A stretch of 64,000 nucleotides of DNA from Saprospiraceae bacterium (lineage in GTDB: Bacteria > Bacteroidota > Bacteroidia > Chitinophagales > Saprospiraceae). Each line of letters opens with the position of its first letter. Positions within the stretch are counted from its first letter, which is position 1. The position numbers and the translations under genes were made by a program. Below, piece by piece: positions 29,082 through 38,068 of the stretch. The stretch covers positions 186,001 through 250,000 of the forward strand of contig JADKFC010000002.1 of the NCBI GenBank assembly GCA_016717655.1. The letters are read 5' to 3'. The notes under the pieces were generated by a model, which worked only from the letters and a program-made list of their open reading frames with translations, had not been told where the DNA came from and ran no database searches.

Positions 29082-29854
29082 ATGCGCTTTTTTGGATGCA
29101 CCTCGTATGATGGTAGTTTGTACCACGGCTGGCAAAAGCAGGAAACTACGTCTGAAACCATCCAATCACACATAGACCGATGCTTATCTGTTCTCTTACG
29201 AGCTGAAATTATTACTACGGGATGTGGACGTACGGATACCGGTGTTCACGCTGTGGGCTATTATTTTCATTTCGACCATTTTACAACATTCGATTATAAT
29301 AACTTGGTATATCACGCCAATAAAATACTTCCATCGGGAATTGTTATTCACCACATTACGCCTGTGGAAGGGGATTTGCACGCCCGTTTTGACGCCATCA
29401 CCAGGTCTTATATATATAAAATTAAACTCCACAAAAACCCCTTCCTCCCCTTTCATACAGAATGGCTGTTTCATTTAGACGATGCGGGCTTTGCTTTGCT
29501 CCACGAGCTGGCAAGTGAAGTCAAAATAGCCACCAATTTCAGTGTGTATTGCAAAACTGGGTCTGATGTAAGCAACTACATTTGTCAGGTGTACAGCTGT
29601 AATTGGACATGGAATAAAACCACCGGCGAATTGTTATTTCACATAACTGCCAATCGCTTTTTACGGGGCATGATTCGCCTGCTGGTAGGCATGATGATCA
29701 ATGTGGTTAGAGGAAAAATTAAAATTCAAGCAGCAAAAGCTTCGCTTCATGAACAGCAGGCTCTCAAATGGCATGGAGTGCCCCTGCTGAAGGGCTCACC
29801 TTGCACAACGTGGATTATGGCAAAGACTATTTACCGCCTATTTCAATTATATAA
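29082..29854 (+). CDS. truA: tRNA pseudouridine(38-40) synthase TruA, reading frame broken near the 3' end
   Basis: Isomerises uridines 38-40 of tRNA anticodon stems. The catalytic Asp is in GCGRTDTGVHAVGYYFHFD, and the start is FFGCTSYDGSLYHGWQKQ. As read, the frame would run to 29873 with a non-family tail and overlap glyA. One more A in the A3 run at 29766-29768 restores MAWSAPAEGLTLHNVDYG and ends PPISII at 29854, exactly next to the glyA stop at 29855. The corrected protein has 257 aa, the usual length. Confidence 0.95.
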
Positions 29855-31123
29855 TCAGTACAAAGGGTACTGATCCATGTACTTATTAACTTCTTTACGA
29901 ATTGCACTGATCATACCCTCATTTGCAGGTTGACTTAGGATGGCATCAATCCATTCTACGGTTTTGAGACAATCCGCCTCCTTAAAACCTCTTGTGGTAA
30001 TGGCCGCAACGCCCAATCGAATACCGGAAGTAACAAAGGCAGAGCGGGAATCAAAAGGTACCATGTTTTTATTGGTGGTGATATCCGCTCTGATCAGGGC
30101 ATTTTCTGCTTCTCTACCCGTGAGATCCGGGTGTTTGGAACGAAGGTCAATCAACATCATATGATTGTCTGTACCTCCTGAAATGACGCCATAGCCAAGA
30201 TCATGCAATGCAGTGGCCATCACGGATGCATTTGACTTAACCTGCTGGATGTATGTTTTGTATTCCGGTTGAAGAGCTTCACCAAAAGCCACAGCTTTGG
30301 CAGCTATCACATGCTCAAGTGGTCCTCCCTGCATGCCTGGAAATACCCCACTATTGAGGATGGCCGACATCATAATGGGTTCTCCTTTTTTGGTGGTTCT
30401 GCCCCAAGGGTTTTCAAAATCTTTTTGCATCATGATAATCCCTCCTCTCGGACCTCTCAAAGTCTTGTGGGTAGTACTGGTTACAATATGGCAATGGGGT
30501 AAAGGATCATTCAATGCTTTAGCGGCAATCAAGCCGGCTGGATGTGCTATGTCGGCCATTAGCAAAGCTCCCACTTCATCGGCAATGGCTCTAAACCTTG
30601 CATAGTCCCAATCTCTGCTGTAAGCGGAAGCACCACAAATGATGAGCTTGGGCTTTACCGTCCTGGCCTTTTCGGCAACCTTGTCCAAATCAATGCGACC
30701 CGTTTCCTGTTCTACTCCATAAAAATTGGCCTTGTATACAAGACCCGAATAATTGACAGCAGAACCATGCGAAAGGTGGCCGCCATGAGAAAGGTCAAAA
30801 CCTAAAATGGCATCACCTGGCTGGAGGCAGGCAAGGAGAACGGCCGCGTTGGCCTGGGCTCCAGAATGGGGTTGAACGTTGGCGTAACTTGCTCCAAATA
30901 GAGTACAGAGCCGATCAATGGCAAGGTTTTCAATTTCATCTACTACCTCACATCCGCCGTAATACCTTTTTCCCGGATATCCTTCGGCATATTTATTGGT
31001 GAGACAGCTGCCCATGGCTTCCAAGACTGACTTGCTGGCAAAATTTTCTGAGGCGATGAGCTCTATGCCCGATCTTTGTCTTTCTTCCTCCCTGCGGATG
31101 AGGTCAAAAACCACTGTATCCAT
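29855..31123 (-). CDS. glyA: Serine hydroxymethyltransferase
   Basis: PLP enzyme interconverting serine plus tetrahydrofolate and glycine plus methylene-tetrahydrofolate. Motifs are ELIASENFAS, KYAEGYPGKRYYGG, and the PLP-Lys in TSTTHKTLRGPRGG. Length 422 aa. It converges on truA with no spare bases once that gene is corrected. A full consensus promoter lies 27 bp upstream. GcvH (8.2 kb) belongs to the same one-carbon pathway. Confidence 0.98.
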   Translation of the reverse strand: MDTVVFDLIRREEERQRSGIELIASENFASKSVLEAMGSCLTNKYAEGYPGKRYYGGCEVVDEIENLAIDRLCTLFGASYANVQPHSGAQANAAVLLACLQPGDAILGFDLSHGGHLSHGSAVNYSGLVYKANFYGVEQETGRIDLDKVAEKARTVKPKLIICGASAYSRDWDYARFRAIADEVGALLMADIAHPAGLIAAKALNDPLPHCHIVTSTTHKTLRGPRGGIIMMQKDFENPWGRTTKKGEPIMMSAILNSGVFPGMQGGPLEHVIAAKAVAFGEALQPEYKTYIQQVKSNASVMATALHDLGYGVISGGTDNHMMLIDLRSKHPDLTGREAENALIRADITTNKNMVPFDSRSAFVTSGIRLGVAAITTRGFKEADCLKTVEWIDAILSQPANEGMISAIRKEVNKYMDQYPLY

Positions 31124-31149
31124 ATTAAAATTGGTCTGTTTGTCTGTCG

Positions 31150-31181
31150 CAAAGGTATGAAAAGCCCCGGTTATTTCTCAA
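31150..31181 (-). promoter_or_regulatory. glyA promoter
   Basis: Minus-strand TTG (179-181 of the 31 kb range), 21 bp, then TACCTTTG (150-157), 27 bp before the glyA ATG. Confidence 0.7.
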
Positions 31182-31188
31182 CCCTGTT

Positions 31189-32390
31189 TTAATTTCTGGG
31201 ATAGATCAGGTATTTCATGGGCTTGTCTTTAAACAACGCCTCTGAAAGTCCTGTCTGTTGCGAAAAGGGTACTACCACTCCATCCCTTTGCAAAAAACGA
31301 ATGGAGGTTTTGGCTTCTGAATAAGCGGTGATTTTTTCGTCTCCAGCCACTATCACAAAGCGGGCATCTTTTTCATTCAATCCCATCTCTTTAGCAACCT
31401 TAATGGCGTGTGCTTCTTTATCCGGCCACTCTGTATCTCCTCCTCCAATCACTATTTTTGACAATCGGCGGTCAACAAGTCCGGTACATAAGTAGGATAA
31501 CACTTGATCTTTATGATTCCTGTTTTTCTTCAGTAGGTCCCAAACGTCGATGTCATCAAGACTTGAGAACAACTCCATAATCCCCGTTTCACTTGCCACT
31601 AAAGGGTCCCCTTTCAAAAGGGTTTTTAATTGGTCCCCCATTTCAACATTTTCGCCGCTTTTCAGCAGGTATTTGACTCTTTCAATGGTCATCTTCAACA
31701 TTTTTTCAGCTACCAGGCTGGTCTTGTGCAGATAAACCTGGGCATACATCAGGTAGCGGGATACCAAAAATTTTTCAATGGAATGCAGGCCTTTTTCTTC
31801 AATCAGCAGCTCATCATTTCGCACTTCCAACATTTTAATGATGCGATCATAACCCACCACCCCTTCTGCAACACCGGTGTAGTAGCTGTCTCTGCTGAGA
31901 TAATCCAGCCTGTCTACATCTAGCTGGGAGGCAATCAGGCTGTGGAAAAAGGGACGCGAGTAGGTTCCTTCAAATATATCAAGGGCCAAATCTCCAATGG
32001 ACCCATACTTTTCAGCAGCTTTTTTCAAAAATGCAAGGGTGAGATCTTCATGATGTTTGCCAACCAAACTTCCCTCAAGGGCATGCGAAAATGGCCCGTG
32101 ACCGATGTCGTGGTACAAGATGGCCATGGCAGCTGCCTGCCTTTCATCGTCGGTGATGGCTACTCCTTTCGAAGCCAGAGTATCCAGACTGCGGTACAAA
32201 AGGTGGGTAGCTCCAAGGGCATGCTGAAATCTCGGATGGGTAGCACCTGCATAAACGTAATCGCTCAGGCCCATTTGTTTGATTCTTCTGAGTCGCTGAA
32301 AATGAGGTTGGTCTATTAATTCATAAACCAGTTCATCTCTAAAATCTACCAAGCCGTAAATTGGATCGTTGAATAATTTTTTTTGCCCAT
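31189..32390 (-). CDS. HD-domain phosphohydrolase (dNTPase-like), 5' end broken by an indel
   Basis: Metal-dependent phosphohydrolase of the HD/SAMHD1-like group. The motif pair is AILYHDIGHGPFSHALE (HD), with a His in THPRFQHALG earlier and Asp in QLDVDRLDYLSRD. Substrate unproven: deoxynucleotides by family. The open frame begins with a TTG at 32352 and misses the conserved start. One more A in the A8 run (T8 on the plus strand, 32377-32384) opens an ATG at 32390 and gives GKKKLFNDPIYGLVDFRD, the usual family N-terminus. The corrected protein has 400 aa. Confidence 0.9.
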
Positions 32391-32557
32391 AATTACATTT
32401 AAGCGCTCAAAATCCCTGCAAATTTGGGAATATTTGACGAGATGATGGGATTTTATTTCATGGAAGAAACAGGTACGAAGGTGTTTATTACCATTTATTC
32501 GCGATTTCAAAAACGAGTAAGCTGTATTTAATTACGAATTTCAGATTTCGAATTACA

Positions 32558-32830
32558 GTGAGCCGTAAGCGGTAAGCCGTGAGAGGTAAGCAGTGAGCGG
32601 TAAGCCGTGAGCCGTGAGCCGTAAGCCGTGAGCGGTAAGCCGTAAGCAGTAAGCAGTGAGCGGTAAGCGAGTCTAAGCAGCGCGTAAGCGTGAGCCGTAG
32701 GCCGTGAGCGGTAAGCCGTAAGCCGTGAGCCGTAAGCCGTGAGCCGGTAAGCGGTAAGCCGTGAGCGGTAAGCCGTGAGCCGTAAGCCGTGAGCCGTAAG
32801 CCGTGAGCGGTAAGCCGTGAGCGGTAAGCC
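32558..32830. repeat. 7-bp tandem repeat array, unit GTRAGCN
   Basis: About 38 copies of a heptamer (GTAAGCC, GTGAGCC, GTGAGCG, GTAAGCA and variants) in 273 bp, with one short interruption near 32669-32690. It fills the divergent gap between the HD gene and porX. The minus-strand open frame across it only reads a seven-residue repeat and is not a gene. Confidence 0.95.
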
Positions 32831-32913
32831 GTTGCCGGAATTAACACTTTGTTAGAACTTTACCCACACTTTTGCGGTTATATCCTCGTTCTAACTCACA
32901 AAACAACTCCCAT

Positions 32914-34482
32914 ATGGCTGATCCAATTAGAATCTTGTGGGCAGACGACGAAATCGAACTGCTGAAACCACAATTGTTTTTCCTCGAAAAGAAAGGATAT
33001 GACGTCATCACGGTCTCTAATGGGCACGATGCCCTCGAAACCATGAATACCGACAAAAACATCGATGTGGTATTTCTAGATGAAACCATGCCCGGCTTAT
33101 CGGGTTTGGAAACCCTGGCAAGAATAAAAACCCTGCAGCCTAATATTCCCGTAGTGATGATCACCAAAAACGAGGCAGAAAACCTGATGGAAGAAGCCAT
33201 CGGCAGCCAAATTGATGACTATCTCATCAAACCGGTTAACCCCAATCAGATCCTGTTGACACTGAAAAAACTCATCGACAACAAACGATTGATTTCTGAA
33301 AAAACGGCTACCGACTATCAACAAGAATTCCGTTCTATCCTGATGGACATCAACAGCAATCCTGGTGAAAAAGAATGGGTCGAGATCTATAAAAAAATCA
33401 TTGCCTGGGAAATCCGAATCGATGACAACAACCTGCTGGAGATGAAGGAAATTCTCGACATGCAGAAAAAAGAAGCCAATAAGGAGTTTTCTAAGTTTAT
33501 CATGAACAACTACGTCAATTGGGTCAAACAAAACAAAGGCCCCTTGCGCAGTCCTGACATTATGAAACACTTTGTATTCCCAAGTTTAAGTGAAGATAAG
33601 CCGGTCATTTTCCTGCTCCTTGACAACCTGAGATTCGACCAATGGAAGGTAATTGAACCCATCATAACAGAAATATACAGAGTGGAGTCAGAAGATTATT
33701 TTTTCAGCATTCTTCCTACTTCCACCCAGTATAGCCGCAATTCTATTTTTGCCGGCCTGATGCCAAGAGAAATTGAAAAAAAATATCCAGATTGGTGGCT
33801 TAACGACAATGAAGAAGGAGGTAAGAACCTCAAAGAAGACGAACTCCTGGTTGAACAGGTCAAAAGATGGGTGCGCAAAGACCTTAAAGTGGATTACACA
33901 AAGATTACCAATACCACCAATTCTAAAAACCTAACGGATAATGTGCTCAATTATACTCAAAATCATTTAACGGCCATTGTCTACAATTTTATTGATGCAT
34001 TGTCACATTCCAGAACGGAGATGGAGGTAATCAAGGAGTTGGCTTCTGATGAAAAAGCCTATCGGTCGCTCACTAAATCCTGGTTCCTCAATTCTCAATT
34101 GTGGGTTGCCTTACAAAAACTGGCGGAAAAAGACATTGTTTTATTTATAACTACAGACCACGGCACCATTCGTGTCAACAATCCTGTGAGGGTTGTGGGC
34201 GACAAGGAAACGACCAACAATCTGCGGTATCAGGTAGGAAAAAACTTAAGCTACGATCGCAAGGAAGTTTTGGAAATCAAAGACCCCCATGAGGTAGGTC
34301 TGCCTAAGCCCAATGTTAGCTCAACTTTTATTTTTTGCAGGGAAAACAACTTTTTCCTCTACCCCAATAACTACAATTATTTTCACAATTTTTACAAAGA
34401 CACCTTCCAGCATGGAGGCATTTCTATGGAGGAAATTATTTGCCCCTTTGTTAAATTGTACCCTAAAAACAGAAAGGCTTAA
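32914..34482 (+). CDS. porX: PorX: response regulator with PglZ domain
   Basis: T9SS-linked regulator. The first 120 residues are a receiver domain with the acidic pocket ADDE (10-13) and phosphorylatable Asp56 in DVVFLDETMPG, and a Lys in LIKPVNP. The rest is a linker and an alkaline-phosphatase-like PglZ domain with PVIFLLLDNLRFDQW (metal Asp), TSTQYSRNSIFAGLMPRE and FITTDHGTIRVNN. Length 522 aa matches PorX. The start is set at the ATG at 32914 (MADPIRILWADDE). In other Bacteroidota it works with the sensor PorY to control por genes; porY is not in the window. Confidence 0.94.
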   Translation: MADPIRILWADDEIELLKPQLFFLEKKGYDVITVSNGHDALETMNTDKNIDVVFLDETMPGLSGLETLARIKTLQPNIPVVMITKNEAENLMEEAIGSQIDDYLIKPVNPNQILLTLKKLIDNKRLISEKTATDYQQEFRSILMDINSNPGEKEWVEIYKKIIAWEIRIDDNNLLEMKEILDMQKKEANKEFSKFIMNNYVNWVKQNKGPLRSPDIMKHFVFPSLSEDKPVIFLLLDNLRFDQWKVIEPIITEIYRVESEDYFFSILPTSTQYSRNSIFAGLMPREIEKKYPDWWLNDNEEGGKNLKEDELLVEQVKRWVRKDLKVDYTKITNTTNSKNLTDNVLNYTQNHLTAIVYNFIDALSHSRTEMEVIKELASDEKAYRSLTKSWFLNSQLWVALQKLAEKDIVLFITTDHGTIRVNNPVRVVGDKETTNNLRYQVGKNLSYDRKEVLEIKDPHEVGLPKPNVSSTFIFCRENNFFLYPNNYNYFHNFYKDTFQHGGISMEEIICPFVKLYPKNRKA

Positions 34483-34485
34483 TCT

Positions 34486-34890
34486 CTACTTTTTATAAAC
34501 AGCAGGATTGCCGATAAAACGGATGTTGCGGCCAAACTTGGTAGCCTGCTTCATATGAAGGGTATTCCAAATCCAGATTCCGTAGTCTGAAGAACTTATC
34601 TTTTCTACATCTGTCTTCAAATATCGATAGGTCTTGAAGTAGTTGGTGACATAGTAATACTGATCATCGGCTTCAACCCTCTTTAAGTTCATTATGGTAA
34701 AGTACATCAGAATTACAAAAATGAGATAACAGGATGTGATCACCAATCTGGCAATGGGGGATGTTAAAAAGGGTAAATCTCCTTCATCTGAAAAGTGGCA
34801 TACCAATACCAGTAGACCAAAAAAAGTTATATAAAATACCGGAATAAAAATTTTCCAAAGTAAGGTATAGTTCGACGAAAGTCTGTACAT
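34486..34890 (-). CDS. Small membrane protein, PH-like cytoplasmic part (unknown function)
   Basis: A 134-residue protein with two hydrophobic helices (about 12-32 and 48-68) followed by a strand-rich region (ADDQYYYVTNYFKTYRYLKTDVEKI) that looks like a bacterial PH-type domain. It starts 3 bp after tatC and probably is co-expressed. No named family is recognised. Confidence 0.6.
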   Translation of the reverse strand: MYRLSSNYTLLWKIFIPVFYITFFGLLVLVCHFSDEGDLPFLTSPIARLVITSCYLIFVILMYFTIMNLKRVEADDQYYYVTNYFKTYRYLKTDVEKISSSDYGIWIWNTLHMKQATKFGRNIRFIGNPAVYKK

Positions 34891-34892
34891 CT

Positions 34893-35753
34893 TTATTCTT
34901 TAGGGGTTTCCTCTGTTGGAACGGGCAATTCCTCAGCCTCTTCCAAGGCCAGGGCATCTTTTTTCTCAATAGATCTTACCACCATGATGCTTACTTCATA
35001 CAGCAACAAAACGGGCAAACTAATCAAAATTTGCGATACCACATCTGGTGGGGTAACAATTGCCGCTACAATAAATATAATTACAATGGCATGCCTTCGG
35101 TAATTCTTCAGAAATGCTGAACTGATGACGCCTATCTTACCTAAAAAATAAGCCCCAATAGGCAATTCAAAGATCAGACCCGTCGGTATGGTAAACATGG
35201 TAATGTAATTCACATACGATGATAAGGTTGGAGCATTGATGGCATTGGTACCTACTGAATAATTGCCCAGCCAGGTAATGGCAAATGGGGCAATTACAAA
35301 GTACCCAAATGATACACCCAATAAAAACAGGGCACTACATACGAATACAATGCCCCTTGTCACCTGCTTTTCATTTTCATATAGACCGGGTTTTACAAAC
35401 TTCCATATTTCCCAGATTACAATTGGAAAAGACAGAATCAAACCCAACCAGAAAGCAACTTGAAAATGGACAAAAAACTGTTCACCAAATTCCCGGGTTG
35501 TCAATGTAATGTCCGGTGGAGCCATACAAGCTGCCTCACCCAGTTTACAAAGCAATCGATAGGTTATAAAGTCCTTCTTCAAAGGACCAAAAATCAGGGT
35601 GTTAAAAGTAAATTCTTTGGCAGAAAAAACCACAATGCCACAAATCAATATGGATGCAGCAGATCTTAGGATATGCCACCTCAGTGCTTCCAGATGGTCC
35701 AGAAAACCCATTTCTACTTCTTCCTTCGTGTGTTTTTTTCTAAAAATTGCCAA
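34893..35753 (-). CDS. tatC: Twin-arginine translocase subunit TatC
   Basis: Polytopic receptor subunit of the Tat pathway for folded proteins. The cytoplasmic N-terminus has MGFLDHLEALRWHILRS (conserved Leu-x-Glu-Leu-Arg region), followed by about six transmembrane segments; the P-x-E-x-G-like EIWKFVKPGLYENEK is typical. Length 286 aa is slightly long, with an acidic C-terminal tail (EEAEELPVPTEETPKE). No tatA/B is in the window. A consensus promoter lies upstream. Confidence 0.95.
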   Translation of the reverse strand: MAIFRKKHTKEEVEMGFLDHLEALRWHILRSAASILICGIVVFSAKEFTFNTLIFGPLKKDFITYRLLCKLGEAACMAPPDITLTTREFGEQFFVHFQVAFWLGLILSFPIVIWEIWKFVKPGLYENEKQVTRGIVFVCSALFLLGVSFGYFVIAPFAITWLGNYSVGTNAINAPTLSSYVNYITMFTIPTGLIFELPIGAYFLGKIGVISSAFLKNYRRHAIVIIFIVAAIVTPPDVVSQILISLPVLLLYEVSIMVVRSIEKKDALALEEAEELPVPTEETPKE

Positions 35754-35773
35754 TGTTGTCTATTTTAGAGTTG

Positions 35774-35805
35774 CAAAGATACCGATCAAAGCCCATTTGA
35801 CGCAA
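35774..35805 (-). promoter_or_regulatory. tatC promoter
   Basis: Minus-strand TTG (803-805 of the 35 kb range), 21 bp, then TATCTTTG (774-781), 21 bp before the tatC ATG. Confidence 0.7.
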
Positions 35806-35989
35806 ATATATCCAACTAGTTATTTATTAAATTCGACAATATTTTATTTTTAAATTCCCCCTAATTCAATATTTTATTTTGAATTAACATATGGCATTTT
35901 TAATGCTTCGGTATTTGTTATCGAATAATCAGTATAGTCAAAATAAAAATCTGTATCATTGTAAAACCAAGCTTTAAAAGTCCGCTGTT

Positions 35990-37222
35990 TTGAAATACAA
36001 GGTTTTCTTGCTATTATTTTTCACCCTGCTTACTTCGGTTCATGCGCAAATCAATGGCCTCGAATTGTTGCAGGGTAAAAAAAGTCAAAAACTCAAATTC
36101 AGCTATACCCGGGGCTTTATTCTGCTGGATGTGAGATATGCTGGCTTTATTCCATTAAAATTTATCTATGATACCGGAGCGCAGAATACCATCTTTTTTG
36201 ATCGTTTTACTGCAGAAATAGTAGGAATTCAATACGATAGGGTCATCCAGGTTACAGGATCAGACCTTTCAAGTAGTGTGGCCGCTCGCATTGCAAGAGG
36301 GGTGGCTTTAAAACTTGATGACAGTCCGGAAGTAAGAAGAGATGTCATCGTCTTGGAAGAGGATTTTATCCAAATGTCTGAAGTAATTGGCCTCCAGGTC
36401 CACGGCATACTGGGAGCAGATTTTTTCAAAGGACTCATTATTGAAATCAATTACAAAAAACAATTCCTCGTTTTACACGATTCGAGGTATTTTGATCACA
36501 GCACGCTCAAAAATCATACCCGCCTGGATACCCGTTTTGCTGAGAGTAAGCCGTATGTTTCGGCTACTGTTACCATGTCGGGAGGACAAAAATCGGTGAT
36601 TAAAATGTTGATGGATACAGGGGCGTCCATTTCAATGCTGCTCCACAACGATACCGATCCTAGTCTGGTATTGCCGTCCCATGTCATCCGAGGCAATCTT
36701 GGCAAGGGTATTTCCGGCAACCTCACGGGTTATGTAGGAAGAATTAATAACCTCTCGGTTTCTGGCTTTGAATTTCCCAATATCTTGTCCTATTTCCAGG
36801 AATACGATACATCAGCATTTCCCGACAGCACTGCTGTGAAACGAAATGGCATCCTGGGCAATTTTATCCTCGACCGCTTCCATGTTGTCATCGACTACCT
36901 CAACGAAGGGGTGTACCTGAAACCTGAAAAAAAATACAATCGCCGCTTTAATTACGACCGCAGTGGTCTTGTTATTTTTTCACATGGTCGCGATCTAAAA
37001 CAATTTATAGTCAATGACGTCATTGACGGCTCTCCGGCATTTGAAGCGGGTATCAGACCCAATGATGTCATTACCAAGCTTTGTTTTTCATCATCTGCTA
37101 ATCTTAATCTGGATAAGATCAATAACATCCTCTCTGGTAAAGAAGGTAAAAAAATAAAGATCAAGGTCCTTCGTGAAGGCAAAACCCTCAAATTTGAATT
37201 CCGACTCCGCGAGTTACTGTAG
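35990..37222 (+). CDS. Secreted double retropepsin-like aspartic protease with PDZ domain
   Basis: A 410-residue exported protein starting with TTG. Signal peptide 1-20 (ending SVHAQ). Two retropepsin-like domains follow: the first with FIYDTGAQNTIF (catalytic Asp61), the second with MLMDTGASISML (Asp209), each with a hydrophobic-Gly partner (HGILGADFF and NGILGNFIL). A PDZ domain covers about 315-405 (FIVNDVIDGSPAFEAGIRPNDVI). Having both half-sites in one chain suggests a monomeric pepsin-like pair. PDZ could select substrates. Substrate unknown. Confidence 0.88.
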   Translation: MKYKVFLLLFFTLLTSVHAQINGLELLQGKKSQKLKFSYTRGFILLDVRYAGFIPLKFIYDTGAQNTIFFDRFTAEIVGIQYDRVIQVTGSDLSSSVAARIARGVALKLDDSPEVRRDVIVLEEDFIQMSEVIGLQVHGILGADFFKGLIIEINYKKQFLVLHDSRYFDHSTLKNHTRLDTRFAESKPYVSATVTMSGGQKSVIKMLMDTGASISMLLHNDTDPSLVLPSHVIRGNLGKGISGNLTGYVGRINNLSVSGFEFPNILSYFQEYDTSAFPDSTAVKRNGILGNFILDRFHVVIDYLNEGVYLKPEKKYNRRFNYDRSGLVIFSHGRDLKQFIVNDVIDGSPAFEAGIRPNDVITKLCFSSSANLNLDKINNILSGKEGKKIKIKVLREGKTLKFEFRLRELL

Positions 37223-37248
37223 GCTTCATCCATGTGCGGGGTATTTCC

Positions 37249-37256
37249 TACCTTTG
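37249..37256 (+). promoter_or_regulatory. -7 promoter element of kdsA
   Basis: TACCTTTG, 13 bp before the kdsA ATG at 37270; no strong -33 TTG. Confidence 0.5.
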
Positions 37257-37269
37257 CAAAAAAAAATCA

Positions 37270-38066
37270 ATGCTCAACCTCTTTGGTCAACCTAATTTTT
37301 TTCTCATTGCCGGTCCCTGTGTAGTTGAAGGGGAAGCGGTAGTTTATGAAATTGGTCGGCATGTCAAGACCATCTGTGATGACTTGCAGATACCCTATGT
37401 TTTTAAAGCATCTTATCGCAAGGCCAACCGTTCCAGCAGCAAATCTTTTACAGGCATCGGAGATGAAAACGCGCTGGCCCTCATCCAGGCTGTAGGCAAA
37501 GAGTTGGGTGTGCCTGTCACCACCGACATCCATACTGACGAAGAAGCCACACTGGCAGCCCAATATGTAGACATCCTGCAAATACCGGCATTTTTGTGTC
37601 GCCAAAGTTCCCTCCTGGAAGCTGCTGCTCGTACCGGTAAATATGTCAACATCAAAAAAGGACAGTTCATGAGTCCGGAAGCCATGCTTTTGCAGTTCAA
37701 AAAGTGAAAGAGGCCGGCAATGATCAAGTACTTCTCACCGACAGAGGTACTACTTTTGGCTATCAGGATCTGGTGGTAGATTATCGCGGTCTGCCTACTA
37801 TGCAGGGCTTTGGGGTGCCGGTTATTATGGATTGTACCCACTCTCTTCAACAACCCAATCAAACATCTGGTGTTACAGGAGGCAGGCCCGACCTCATTCC
37901 GACCATTGCAAAAGCAGCGGTAGCAGTTGGAGTTGATGGCCTTTTTATTGAGACCCACCCAAGACCTGCCGAAGCAAAATCAGATGGTGCCAACATGTTA
38001 CCCATCGAACAGCTGCGTCCTTTATTGGAACAATTGGTAAAAATAAGGGCGGCTATACGTCCCTAA
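37270..38066 (+). CDS. kdsA: 3-deoxy-8-phosphooctulonate synthase KdsA, reading frame broken
   Basis: Condenses phosphoenolpyruvate with arabinose-5-phosphate to Kdo-8-phosphate, the first committed Kdo step. The first part has IAGPCVVEG, FKASYRKANRSSSKSF and TDIHTDEEA, then ends with non-family LLQFKK at 37707. The second part continues KEAGNDQVLLTDRGTTFGYQ to HPRPAEAKSDGAN. One more T in the T4 run at 37688-37691 joins them as MLFAVQKVKEAGND and gives 265 aa, normal length. The ATG at 37270 is preferred over an earlier one because it follows the promoter element. WaaA (24.9 kb) uses its pathway product. Confidence 0.93.
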
Positions 38067-38068
38067 TC

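Noticed and set aside
32488..32847. Open frame of 119 codons with a seven-residue repeat (RLTAHGS-like)
   Set aside because: It is only the translation of the 7-bp array (21 nt equals seven codons); no start context, no family.
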